NCBI RefSeq assembly: GCF_009905215.1
Contig: NZ_CP047593.1
Location: 962,900-1,026,899 of the forward strand
Reading direction: 5' to 3'
Length of the DNA stretch: 64,000 bases
Origin: Tichowtungia aerotolerans
GTDB lineage: Bacteria; Verrucomicrobiota; Kiritimatiellia; Kiritimatiellales; Tichowtungiaceae
Shown: in pieces, positions 26,006-34,555 of the stretch
How the letters are laid out: each line of letters opens with the position of its first letter
Position numbering within the stretch: the stretch's first letter is position 1
Translations under genes and position numbers: made by a program
The notes under the pieces: generated by a model
What the model was told of the DNA's origin: nothing
What the model saw: only the letters and a program-made list of their open reading frames with translations
Database searches by the model: none

Positions 26006-27880
26006 ATCACTCTCCTTTGTCTTAGCACCACTGGACCAATCAACCGCATTTCGCGGCGCTTGCACTTCCACCTGAAAATCAGACTTCTGCTGCGGGACAA
26101 TGCCCCGAAAAACCGCAAACGACTTTTTCTCCATTAACGGAAAATTGCATTTGTCGTTAAATTTACCGATCGGCTCATACGCAAGCGTTTCGGCCTGCGC
26201 ATACGGCTTGTTCATCCAGATTCTTTCGCCGCCGCAAAACGCTGCCATCGGAATATGCGTTCGTCCCCACTGACGAAACCCGCCCGACTCGAAGAATTCG
26301 AACGTCACATAAGGATCGTACTCTGTCCGCCGCGCCACGGGAACAACCAGATAATACGCATCGCCCGGAGATAGGGGCATCCCGGACAAATCAAAAGGCT
26401 GCACAAGCCGTTTCGTATTGGAAGGGAAATCGCCGGAAGCCAATTGCTGTCGAAGGGACTCCTCACCACCACCGGCTGCAGGAATTACATAACAGGATTC
26501 CAGCAGGCTGGATTCACGCGGAGTATACCCGGTTTCTTTCTTGGATTCCTCAAGCCGGATCTCCATTTCCCGCCGCACGTTTGAAAATTCCGGATGGTTG
26601 TACAGGTTTCGTTTCTCATGCGGATCTGCGGCAAGATCGTAAAGCTCCTTCACCGGCTTTTCCTGATAGTCAATCAGCTTGTATCGGTCCGTCCGAACCG
26701 CCTGCATCGGAGGCAGCGCCCCGCCCCATTCATTGTAAAAATCGAAAAAGAAACTGTCGCGCCACTCCAGATCGTTTTCGGTAAACAGCGCCGCCCAGCT
26801 TCTGCCGTCCATTCCGGACAGCGGCTTCGCCCCGCACAAATCCAGAATGGTCGGCGTGATATCAAGGTTGAGCACCATCTGTTCGCGCTGCGATCCCGGT
26901 GGCACCATTTTCGGGTAGCGAACAATCATCGGGACCCGCATCACCTGCTCATAGGCATAATGCTTTTCAGAAAGCCCAAATTCACCAAGCGAATATCCCT
27001 GGTCGCTGGTGTAGATCAACAGCGTGTTATCCAACTCGCCGGACGTTTCCAAGGTTTGGAAAATTGTGCCGACCGATTCGTCAATCGTCAGCGCCAGCCG
27101 ACTGTAGCTGCGCACCCACTCCTCAAAAGTTCCATAGCTTGGGATCGCAGGCTGGAACTGCATCGCAGGCAGGCAGTTTCCAGCCAGTCCCGGCTTTTGC
27201 AAATCCCAGGTCTCCGGCTTTTCAAACACGGTATCCCCCAACCGGCCTTTCATCCGCTGCGGATATTCAAATGGAATATGCGGAGACTTCAGCCCGACCA
27301 CTAAACAGAACGGCTGCCCGCCGCCGCTCCAGTCGCGAATGCGCTGAGCCGCCAGCTCCGCCAGCCGGTCGTCCGTAAAGCCGGAACCGGCGCTTTCCTT
27401 TCCGTTCACCCACAACGGCTGATCATGGAACTTTCCAACGAATGGAAATCCGATCCACTCATCAAAACCCGGCTTCGGTTTTTCATCGTCCCCCAGATGC
27501 AGCTTGCCGATGTAGGCCGTGCGATAACCGACCGCTTTCAACTGCTCGGCAAATGTGTGCTGTGTCCGCAAAAAGGAATTGTTCTTCCAGATAATTTCCG
27601 GTGCCGATGCGCGGTGCGCATAGCGGCCGGTCAGAATCGACGCACGCGACGGCGAACAGACGCCGGAACAGGCAAATGCGTTCTCAAATGAAATCCCTTC
27701 CCGCGCCATCCGGTCGAGATTCGGGGTTTCCATAAATGGATTTCCTTTGTGCCCCATCCAGTCCGCACGATGATCATCGGCAATAATCAAAACCACATTC
27801 GGTTTGGACGCAGTTTCTGCCCGAGAGGCTCCCGTCGCCAGCAAGGCCATTGAACCGGCAATTTTCAGATAATGATTCAC
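25271..27880 (-). CDS. Sulfatase read in frame into a secreted RQSGT-module protein
   Basis: An 869-codon frame in two parts. Residues 1 to about 480 are an exported Cys-type sulfatase (LIIADDHRADWMG; CSPSR with Cys75; LIYTSDQGYSLGEFGLSEK), followed by a beta-rich extension (about 490-610). Without any stop, the frame then runs through KTKESD into Met626 (ATG at 26005), which has its own AAGGAG site six bases upstream and its own signal peptide MKKTISGLAALAVSSAVNAA, followed by an RQSGT module (LDLRQSGTLVKQ). So the module can be made alone (25271-26005, 244 residues) or fused to the sulfatase. A lost stop codon is the simplest explanation. The gene overlaps both neighbours by 4 bases. The start MNHYLKIAGSMALLATGASRA is a signal peptide. 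Confidence 0.85.
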   Translation of the reverse strand: MNHYLKIAGSMALLATGASRAETASKPNVVLIIADDHRADWMGHKGNPFMETPNLDRMAREGISFENAFACSGVCSPSRASILTGRYAHRASAPEIIWKNNSFLRTQHTFAEQLKAVGYRTAYIGKLHLGDDEKPKPGFDEWIGFPFVGKFHDQPLWVNGKESAGSGFTDDRLAELAAQRIRDWSGGGQPFCLVVGLKSPHIPFEYPQRMKGRLGDTVFEKPETWDLQKPGLAGNCLPAMQFQPAIPSYGTFEEWVRSYSRLALTIDESVGTIFQTLETSGELDNTLLIYTSDQGYSLGEFGLSEKHYAYEQVMRVPMIVRYPKMVPPGSQREQMVLNLDITPTILDLCGAKPLSGMDGRSWAALFTENDLEWRDSFFFDFYNEWGGALPPMQAVRTDRYKLIDYQEKPVKELYDLAADPHEKRNLYNHPEFSNVRREMEIRLEESKKETGYTPRESSLLESCYVIPAAGGGEESLRQQLASGDFPSNTKRLVQPFDLSGMPLSPGDAYYLVVPVARRTEYDPYVTFEFFESGGFRQWGRTHIPMAAFCGGERIWMNKPYAQAETLAYEPIGKFNDKCNFPLMEKKSFAVFRGIVPQQKSDFQVEVQAPRNAVDWSSGAKTKESDMKKTISGLAALAVSSAVNAAVLFEDSFDARITPGETVGLNQKLDLRQSGTLVKQYGTVPYLQGEAYTDSWYTSVPTRHGSSYLQLARHAGRTGSVKVGLNHNFIEAGHLKLSVSVRPQNSDFAFVALGGHEPCDVKNPAGFWVGCYSDGTVRVMQGETQLVRLPVVMNQWKQYLIEAEIETDGSFNTQGESKITVRANGENVLSDHVIYGMNSNYISLGMYSEPRPGPEPVNSQFRKLKVESVE

Positions 27881-29958
27881 TGCACTTTCTCCACGCTTCT
27901 TTGAATAGAACCTGCCACCTGAGAAGCAAGCTTTCGGATTCCGGCATCCGCATAATGCACGTCGCCGGGAGCCATAAAATAATCAGCGGGGAATGACGCG
28001 CTCAACGAATACAGGTCATCTGTTTCCACGCCATGTTTTCTCATAATTTCTGCAGCAGCCCGGTTGTACTTCTGCTCATCTCCAACAAATCGTCCGGGTT
28101 CGTTTTCCGGCACTACCGTGATCGGCGCCCAGATCAGTTTTGCTCCGGTCTGTTTCAGTCGAACGACCAGTTTTTCAAGATTGGCTATATAGTGAACCAG
28201 CGGCACCGACTGGGCACCGTTTACCTTGTCACGGTTCCCGTACAGATGAGTCGCCTTCGGATTTCGATAACAGAGATCATGCAGTCCCCAGTTGAAATGA
28301 ATGATGTCCCAGCGGTTCGTTCCCAGCCATTGATCAAGGCCTTTCAACCCGACCTCGGTCGACCCGCAATTGACCGGTTTCTTCCGTTTTGGGTCAAACG
28401 GACGGACAACATTGGCAATTCCCCGGAGTTGTTTCCGAACATCAGACGTATACTGAATCGAAATGGAATCGCCGATCAGCAGGACATTCGGCAATTTCCA
28501 GGATGCGCCAGAATCACGGTTCGGATCCGTGACAATCCGACGCATATCTTCTGCCTGCCTGAATTCCAAAGAGTCATACTCTCCGTTATGACTGTCCGTG
28601 CGCCAGTGAACCGACGCATCATAACCGGGATTTTCTGTCGGCATCTGTGCGCCAATGCTGAGCAAATGGTTATGCAGCATTTTCTTCATCCGCGCAGCCA
28701 CTTCCGGATGCGTTGATATCAGGTTGCGACTTTCGCTGATGTCCCCCGCCAAATTAAACAGTTCCAGCTTTCCGTCTTCGTAATGCTCAATCAGTTTCCA
28801 GTCTCCGCAACGCACAGCACCATGCGGCGGCATCGACTGATAATGAGGATAATGCCAGTAAAGACAATTGCGATCTAATGTATCGCCTTGCAGCAAAGGC
28901 AGCAGTCCCTGCCCATCCAAATGCTGTTCCGGCTTCAATGACAGCCCGGCCATTTGTAAAAAGGTTGGATAAAGGTCATTGCTGATCACCGGGGTCCTAC
29001 ACACTGTCCCGGCCAGCGTCACGCCCGGCCAGCGGATCAGCAGCGGCACCCGGATTCCGCCTTCATATAAAATGGATTTCCCGCCGCGATAGGGCCGGTT
29101 GCTCGTGGCGGTAATGCTTTTTTTAAGCTCCTTGTCGTACACCTGACTCAACCCGCCGTTATCCGAGAAAAAAACTACCGCCGTGTTCTGTTCCAATCCA
29201 AGCTCTTTGAGCTTTAAGAGAACGCGCCCGACGCTCCAGTCCATTCGCTCCACCATCGCGGCATAAACCGGATTGTTCTGGCCGTTAGAGCCCGGAGTCT
29301 TTTTCCGATACTTCGCAATCAGATCTTCTTTTTCATGCAGCGGCACATGAACCGTTCCGTGCGAAAGGGTCAACAGAAACGGTTCGTTCCGGCGCTCTTC
29401 CATAAACCGTTCGGCGGCGTCCGTGTAATATCGGACAAACCACGGGTCCTCCAGATCCGGATTGGACCATGCATCACGCGCGACTGTCACCGTTTCAAAA
29501 CCATGTTCGGAAGGCTCGCGACTTCCGACATGCCATTTGCCGATATGACAGGTTGCAAATCCTGCCGCACGAAATGCCTCGGCGTAAGTAACCTCATTGT
29601 CACGCATGTACTTGATCCAGTCCTGCGGATGGCTCAGTTTTGCCTTTGGGCACTCCTGGCCCGGAATGTAGGCTGTCAAATGAAGGCGGGCCGGATAACG
29701 CCCAGTGAGGATACTCGCCCGCGTCGGCGAACAGACCGGATGCGCTGAATAGGCATTTTCAAACCGAACCCCTTCCGTCGCAAACCGGTCGAGATTCGGC
29801 GTTTCATAATACTCGCTGCCGTAACAACCGAGATCTTTAATTCCCAAGTCATCGGCCAGAATAAAAACAATATTGCGAACCGTCGGCACCTGTTCTGCAA
29901 ACGCCCGGCTTAACAACGTCAGACCGGCCGCAAAAAACCATTTCGACCCGCATTTCAT
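27877..29958 (-). CDS. Bifunctional sulfatase - SGNH hydrolase fusion
   Basis: A 693-residue exported protein. Residues 1 to about 450 are a Cys-type sulfatase: signal peptide to about 22, FILADDLGIKDLGCYG, formylglycine motif CSPTR (Cys76), VFFSDNGGLSQVYDKE. Residues 487-693 are an SGNH/GDSL esterase with block I IGDSIS (Ser498), block III FNWGLHD (Asn556) and block V GDVHYAD (Asp666, His668). The pairing suggests removal of a sulfate and an O-acyl group from the same polysaccharide (inference). It starts one base after the symporter stop and overlaps the next sulfatase by 4 bases. Both catalytic sets are complete, so this looks functional. Confidence 0.92.
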   Translation of the reverse strand: MKCGSKWFFAAGLTLLSRAFAEQVPTVRNIVFILADDLGIKDLGCYGSEYYETPNLDRFATEGVRFENAYSAHPVCSPTRASILTGRYPARLHLTAYIPGQECPKAKLSHPQDWIKYMRDNEVTYAEAFRAAGFATCHIGKWHVGSREPSEHGFETVTVARDAWSNPDLEDPWFVRYYTDAAERFMEERRNEPFLLTLSHGTVHVPLHEKEDLIAKYRKKTPGSNGQNNPVYAAMVERMDWSVGRVLLKLKELGLEQNTAVVFFSDNGGLSQVYDKELKKSITATSNRPYRGGKSILYEGGIRVPLLIRWPGVTLAGTVCRTPVISNDLYPTFLQMAGLSLKPEQHLDGQGLLPLLQGDTLDRNCLYWHYPHYQSMPPHGAVRCGDWKLIEHYEDGKLELFNLAGDISESRNLISTHPEVAARMKKMLHNHLLSIGAQMPTENPGYDASVHWRTDSHNGEYDSLEFRQAEDMRRIVTDPNRDSGASWKLPNVLLIGDSISIQYTSDVRKQLRGIANVVRPFDPKRKKPVNCGSTEVGLKGLDQWLGTNRWDIIHFNWGLHDLCYRNPKATHLYGNRDKVNGAQSVPLVHYIANLEKLVVRLKQTGAKLIWAPITVVPENEPGRFVGDEQKYNRAAAEIMRKHGVETDDLYSLSASFPADYFMAPGDVHYADAGIRKLASQVAGSIQRSVEKVQ

Positions 29959-29959
29959 G

Positions 29960-31357
29960 CTATCTTCCCTGTTTCAATTTCTCTCGAATTTCATGAACCC
30001 GCTGCTCACTCAATGGATAACGCAGCGCAACAAAAATCGCCGCGGCAACCGCCAGTGCCGGCAGACCAGCCTCCAGCACACGCATCAACAATACAGTGGA
30101 AGCAACCTGTTCTCCGCCAAGCGACTGATCAAAGCCAGTCAACACCAGAAGCCCGCCGCCAACCAGCAGTGCCACGGACATCCCGGTCTTCAGAATCCAT
30201 CCAAAAACAGCCTGATAACTCCCCTCGCGACGAGCCCCGGTGTGCAGCTCATCCAAATCACAGATATCGGCAATCATGGATGCCCCGAGCGTCCAGAGCG
30301 CCACAAAACCGGCGGCAATCAACACCGGAGGAATCACTACCAGCCAGGGATGGCTCGGATTATAACACCAGATTTTTGACACATGCCCCAAAAGGTTAAT
30401 GCCGAGAAAACTGATAAAAGTTTTCTTTTTACCGATGTGTGTAGCCAGCCATGTCACCGGCGCAACAAACAAAATACTGCTGAGCACCCAGGCCGTACCG
30501 CCCCAGCCGACATACACCGACGCCGCTTTTGTATCACCGCCCATCACATAATAAATCGTAATGTACGGAGACAGCGTCGAGATCGTAAAAAAGCCGCTTG
30601 CCGCCAGAAACACCGCCAGCATCAGCTGCATAAAAACCCTGTTCGTACAGGTGGTTTTCAACCCGACCCACAAAGAAATCTTTTCCTGCCCGGCTACTTC
30701 CTCAAAATGTTCCTCCTTACAGAACAAAGCAGGAATGAATCCGGTCAGCATCAGCACCACTCCGACTCCGGCCCCAACCACCTGCGCGCCCTGCAGTCCG
30801 TCACGAAAAATATCCAGCTGGGTCAACGCAAACAGCCAGGGCATAAGAATAGCGCCGATGTTGGCAAACAGGTTGGAAAACGCCTGGATCCGGGTGCGCT
30901 CATGATAGTCCCGCGTCATCTCCAGCCCCAGCGCACCCCATGGAACCATAAACACGGTCAGGGCGGTATAGAACAAAAGTGACAACCCCAGGAACCATGA
31001 AAAATAGGCGTATTCGCTCCACCCTTTCGGCAGGCACCAGATCGCGGAAAACAAGAGTCCCATCAACACCGCTCCGATCAGCATAAACGGTCGGCGGCGT
31101 CCGAACCGGGTTCGGGCATTGTCCGAAAAATGCCCCATCAGCGGATCACTGACCGCATCCCACAGGCGCGGAATTGACTGCGCCAACCCTACCAGAAAAG
31201 GACTGACCCCCAGTCCGATATTGAAAACAAAATTAGCAAGGTTCCCGATCGAATAGGATCCCAGACACTGTGCCATCGAACCGAACCCAAATGCGATTTT
31301 TTGGCGAACCGGCACCTTATCCTTCGACAACGTCTGGAAATGCTTCTCTTCGTGCAT
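29960..31357 (-). CDS. GPH-family (MelB-like) sugar:cation symporter
   Basis: A 465-residue inner-membrane transporter of the glycoside-pentoside-hexuronide family, with about 12 hydrophobic segments. The family signature is clear: PRLWDAVSDPLMGHFSDNARTRFGRRRPF near the second helix, and the ICDLDELHTGARREGSYQA block in the C-terminal half. It should import mono- or disaccharides with Na+ or H+. First gene of the operon with three sulfatases, and divergent from the XylR-type regulator. The start is the ATG at 31357, which begins a typical charged N-terminus; the longer frame reads through operator motif A and is rejected. Confidence 0.92.
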   Translation of the reverse strand: MHEEKHFQTLSKDKVPVRQKIAFGFGSMAQCLGSYSIGNLANFVFNIGLGVSPFLVGLAQSIPRLWDAVSDPLMGHFSDNARTRFGRRRPFMLIGAVLMGLLFSAIWCLPKGWSEYAYFSWFLGLSLLFYTALTVFMVPWGALGLEMTRDYHERTRIQAFSNLFANIGAILMPWLFALTQLDIFRDGLQGAQVVGAGVGVVLMLTGFIPALFCKEEHFEEVAGQEKISLWVGLKTTCTNRVFMQLMLAVFLAASGFFTISTLSPYITIYYVMGGDTKAASVYVGWGGTAWVLSSILFVAPVTWLATHIGKKKTFISFLGINLLGHVSKIWCYNPSHPWLVVIPPVLIAAGFVALWTLGASMIADICDLDELHTGARREGSYQAVFGWILKTGMSVALLVGGGLLVLTGFDQSLGGEQVASTVLLMRVLEAGLPALAVAAAIFVALRYPLSEQRVHEIREKLKQGR

Positions 31358-31725
31358 TCGTCCAATATAACACGAAAAAAAATAAAATCCCGTCCTGCAC
31401 TGCCAATTCGCCGCACATTCGTGCCACACGAATTATTCATATTTCACAACCGTTTAAAGAGCACCCGTGCTTTCTTTTGCCTACAGCTAAGCGCTCCTTG
31501 AGTGCCCTGCACCCGCTCGCGGGGAAGCAGATAAAATCTAAAAATAACCGCCGCCAGCAGCAGACGGGAACCCGTTTCCGGGCTCATCACTGCCGCTCCG
31601 GCTTCATATCTGACCGCCATACACCGACACGTTTATGCCAGCGGAATCCGGCCGCCCATTTCAGCATACAAACAAATAGATAATTATATTGATCGATATA
31701 TACAAAAAAAGGCACCCTGTTTTTT
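31358..31725. promoter_or_regulatory. Divergent control region between the symporter operon and the XylR-type regulator
   Basis: 368 bp without a gene. It holds operator-like motif A (31401-31430) close to the symporter start and an AT-rich tract near 31680-31711 next to the regulator start, where TATATT could serve as a -10 box. No riboswitch-like structure was recognised. Confidence 0.5.
31401..31430 (-). promoter_or_regulatory. Operator-like motif A, copy 2
   Basis: Matches 25 of 30 bases of 13551-13580. It lies 44-73 bases before the symporter start, a position suited to an AraC/XylR-type activator. The conserved plus-strand parts are GCCAATTC, CCGCACAT and CGTGCCAC. Confidence 0.65.
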
Positions 31726-32895
31726 ATGAAAACATCTGAAAAACGACTGGCGCCATGCGCGTTCTCCTCTCGTCCCCGTGTTTTGATGGCGCTGGAATGG
31801 TACGATGCAAAAATTCATGAGGGCATCGCGCAGTATGCCAAAGAGGCCGGCTGGATCCTGGATGCCAGTATGGCGCGAACCAATACCATGCCGGAGCGCT
31901 GGGAAGGCGACGGAATCATCACTCTGGTCCACGAAGAAAACTCCAAATATCTCCCTTACATTCAGGCACTGGATCTTCCCACCGTTGGAATCGGCTATTC
32001 CCTGCAGGATCACTACCCGGTCCTGCTCGGCGATCATGAAAAAACCGGCGCCCTTGCTGCAGACCATTTTCTCGAACGCAATTTCCAGAATTTTGTCTTT
32101 GTTTTCTTCGACAACAACACGCTGGAAAAAGAGCGCTGCGCCGGCTTTGAAAACGCCCTGAAAAAAAGCAGGAAACAGTTCCACCTGGAAAAATGGAAAA
32201 ACCCGATCCGCACCAAAACACGATCCTATCGGGAAGTGCGCGACTGGCTCGTCGAACAGCTCAAAAAATCGCCCAAGCCGCTGGCAGTAATGGCGCAGAA
32301 TGACGACTCCGCCATTCTCGTGCTTTATGCCTGCATTGATGCCGGAATCTCTGTGCCGGAAGAAGTCGCTGTAATCGGTGCAGACAACAACCCGCTCATC
32401 TGCGACTTTGCACCGATCCCTCTGTCCAGCGTCGACTGCGACCTGAATGCTCTCGGGTATAACGCCGGACAGATTCTGGATAAAATCATGAACGGCAAGA
32501 AGCCGCCGAAATCACCGTTCCTGAGCCCCCCCAAAGAAGTGGTGCTGCGCCGCTCCACAGACATCCCGGCCGTTGAAAACCCGGCCATTGCTAAAGCCAT
32601 CCGCTTTATCTGGGATCACTTTGAAGAACCGATCAATGTGGAAACCGTCATTGAACAGACCGGCATGTCGCGCTCCGCGGTCTACAGCGAATTCGATGAA
32701 GCCATCGGCAGTTCGATCGCAAAGGAAATCACCCGCTGTCGCATCGACAAAGCCAAAAAGCTGTTAAGCGAAACCGATCTGAGCATTAATGAAATCACCC
32801 CGGCCTGCGGATTTTCGGGGGTCGTCAGCTTCTGCCGCGCCTTCAACCGCGAAACCGGCATGACCGCCTCCGCCTACCGCAAAGAAAACAGCTGA
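31726..32895 (+). CDS. XylR-type regulator (sugar-binding sensor plus AraC HTH)
   Basis: A 389-residue one-component regulator. The N-terminal two thirds is a LacI-like periplasmic-binding fold (RVLMALEWYDAKIHEGIAQYA; IGYSLQDHYPVLLGDHEKTG; VIGADNNPLICDFAPIPLSSV). The C-terminus is an AraC-type double HTH (INVETVIEQTGMSRSAVYSEF; INEITPACGFSGVVSFCRAF). Proteins built this way, like E. coli XylR, bind a sugar and activate transport and catabolic operons. It diverges from the symporter-sulfatase operon and is the best candidate to bind motif A there and upstream of the 10331 gene (inference). No clear ribosome site precedes the ATG. Family is secure; the ligand is unknown. Confidence 0.9.
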   Translation: MKTSEKRLAPCAFSSRPRVLMALEWYDAKIHEGIAQYAKEAGWILDASMARTNTMPERWEGDGIITLVHEENSKYLPYIQALDLPTVGIGYSLQDHYPVLLGDHEKTGALAADHFLERNFQNFVFVFFDNNTLEKERCAGFENALKKSRKQFHLEKWKNPIRTKTRSYREVRDWLVEQLKKSPKPLAVMAQNDDSAILVLYACIDAGISVPEEVAVIGADNNPLICDFAPIPLSSVDCDLNALGYNAGQILDKIMNGKKPPKSPFLSPPKEVVLRRSTDIPAVENPAIAKAIRFIWDHFEEPINVETVIEQTGMSRSAVYSEFDEAIGSSIAKEITRCRIDKAKKLLSETDLSINEITPACGFSGVVSFCRAFNRETGMTASAYRKENS

Positions 32896-33006
32896 TTCAG
32901 GCGAACCACCATCAAAATTATCAATGCAGAACAGCTCTGAAAGAAAAGATTCGGGATTCCATTAAATTCGCGGGGCATTCAGTCTGAACTGTAATGGTTG
33001 CCAGAA

Positions 33007-33029
33007 GAGGGGTCAGCCAATGAATTTTA
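33007..33029 (-). repeat. REP-like repeat, left flank of the RAYT gene
   Basis: GGGGTCAGCCAATGAATTTT here is the inverted counterpart of 34067-34092. The RAYT stop codon lies inside it. REP-associated transposases act on such flanking repeats. Confidence 0.7.
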
Positions 33030-34023
33030 GAATCTGCTCTTTGTTCTTCAGCCACTCCCCTTCGGCTTGATCATAAAACTTCATGGCCCGGCTCACCGTT
33101 GTAAAATGCCCCATCACTAAACGTCCACTGACCCACTCAGCACGCACTGGATAATGATACCGCAACAATCCTGCAATTAACATCTTCTCCGGCGCAGACT
33201 TCGCCATCCTGCAAAGCCCATCCTGCTCAATCCTAAAATACGCTAGACACTTCTGCAAAACAGCCTCTGCTGCCGCCTCGGTCAAATCCCTCTTTTGCTC
33301 CGCATCCACCAGACTCTTTAAATGTGCTTTCCCGTTCTCTTCCAGGCAGGAAACCATGCGATCCCGAAACGCTCGGGCGCCATGCACCCACCCGCGCTCC
33401 ATATGCATCCAGTCTGCTCTCTCCTCTGCACTCAATTGATCAAGAGCGACAGCCTGATGCCTAAGCTCCATATAGGCGGCATACGCCCGTCTAGACGTCA
33501 AAGAATCATTGGGAATAGCGCAGGCACTTAAGACAGATAACACATTCAGCCACTCCGGACGCTTTGAAGGCGATGCCAGATACAATGGGTAGCTGCTCCA
33601 TCGATAATCAGCCAGCTGCCCCGGTTGAACCACACCGGCATCCGCCGGATTCAAATGAATGTAGTCACTCACTTTTCGAAAATACGAGGCATCCTTATCA
33701 TCAACAACTTTGGCTTTATAACGCCCCTGAAACAGATGTCCCCACAGTTTATGCCGGGCATTATAGCGCTGGGTAAACGTCCCCTGAAACCACTTCATCG
33801 CATCGACCAGATTCCCTTGCGGGGTCTCCAGCAACAGATGGTAATGATTCCTCATTAAACACCATGCATACACAACCACCTGATTGCGAACGCACATCTC
33901 GCCCAGACAGCGAACAAACAGATCCGCATCTTCCTGACGCTGGAAAATATCGCGACTCTGGTTCCCGCGGCACATCACATGATACCGCGCACCCGGGTAT
34001 TCAATTCTCAAAGCTCTGGCCAT
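33013..34023 (-). CDS. REP-associated tyrosine transposase (RAYT)
   Basis: A protein of about 336 residues from the ATG at 34023 (MARALRIEYPGARYHVMCRG). It is a Y1/HUH-type single-strand transposase: the HUH histidines are in LMRNHYHLLLETPQGNL, the invariant upstream block is GARYHVMCRGNQSRDIF, and WGHLFQGRYKAKVVDDKDASYF with YIHLNPADAGVV follows. The C-terminal half is an alpha-helical extension common in this subfamily. RAYTs are linked to movement of short REP palindromes rather than of themselves. Related GGGGTCAG...TGAATT repeats flank this gene and the module cassette at 36215-36668. The longer frame to 34191 crosses the repeat and lacks a ribosome site. Confidence 0.88.
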   Translation of the reverse strand: MARALRIEYPGARYHVMCRGNQSRDIFQRQEDADLFVRCLGEMCVRNQVVVYAWCLMRNHYHLLLETPQGNLVDAMKWFQGTFTQRYNARHKLWGHLFQGRYKAKVVDDKDASYFRKVSDYIHLNPADAGVVQPGQLADYRWSSYPLYLASPSKRPEWLNVLSVLSACAIPNDSLTSRRAYAAYMELRHQAVALDQLSAEERADWMHMERGWVHGARAFRDRMVSCLEENGKAHLKSLVDAEQKRDLTEAAAEAVLQKCLAYFRIEQDGLCRMAKSAPEKMLIAGLLRYHYPVRAEWVSGRLVMGHFTTVSRAMKFYDQAEGEWLKNKEQILKFIG

Positions 34024-34066
34024 GCATGAAAATATAAACTTAAAAAGTAAAAAAGGCAACCTGGAT

Positions 34067-34092
34067 TTAAAATTCACTGGCTGACCCCTTTT
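34067..34092 (+). repeat. REP-like repeat, right flank of the RAYT gene
   Basis: AAAATTCACTGGCTGACCCC, followed by CTTTT, is the inverted mate of 33007-33029, with one internal mismatch in the core. It lies just upstream of the RAYT start. Confidence 0.7.
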
Positions 34093-34105
34093 CTTTTTGA
34101 ATGGA

Positions 34106-34555
34106 TTATTGATAGGCTCCTCTGGGCGGAGGTTCTTTTGCATAAGCTCTCCACCGCTCCGAAAACGCATCTTTAAACGCTTTGGGGTCACTCAGAGTTA
34201 ATGCCACAATATTGACTCGCCGAATAGCACCACTTTTCAAAAACAATGTAATGCCGCCATAGTAACGCTTCACTCGCTTGACATCTGAAAATTCATAAAT
34301 GCGTGAAACCTTGGCATTACTAGAATCATGATACTCAACTGAGGTGTCGGAGACCTGAACCCAGTACTCACGCCCCGATTGCTTAAAATACGTCATGCCA
34401 TTCACCACAAGAATGAAGACAACAATCCACAAAATTTCTAAAGGAGCACCAAAAACACAAAGCCCACCCCAAACCATCACGTTTGCGGACACATTAATTA
34501 CCATTGGCAACAACCGCCGCCTCTTTTCTTCACGAAAAATAAGTGCATCCTGCAT
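34106..34555 (-). CDS. Small membrane protein, candidate immunity partner of the Rhs tail
   Basis: A 149-residue protein with two adjacent hydrophobic segments near the N-terminus (about 17-55: MVINVSANVMVWGGLCVFG, LEILWIVVFILVVNGM), then a soluble beta-rich domain (YWVQVSDTSVEYHDSSNAKV ... VKRYYGGITLFLKSG) reminiscent of membrane-linked PH-like domains. Its ATG overlaps the stop of the Rhs gene by one base (TAATG), so the two are translated together. A small gene tightly coupled behind a polymorphic Rhs tail is the classic immunity position; that role is inferred from context only. No named family recognised. Confidence 0.65.
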   Translation of the reverse strand: MQDALIFREEKRRRLLPMVINVSANVMVWGGLCVFGAPLEILWIVVFILVVNGMTYFKQSGREYWVQVSDTSVEYHDSSNAKVSRIYEFSDVKRVKRYYGGITLFLKSGAIRRVNIVALTLSDPKAFKDAFSERWRAYAKEPPPRGAYQ

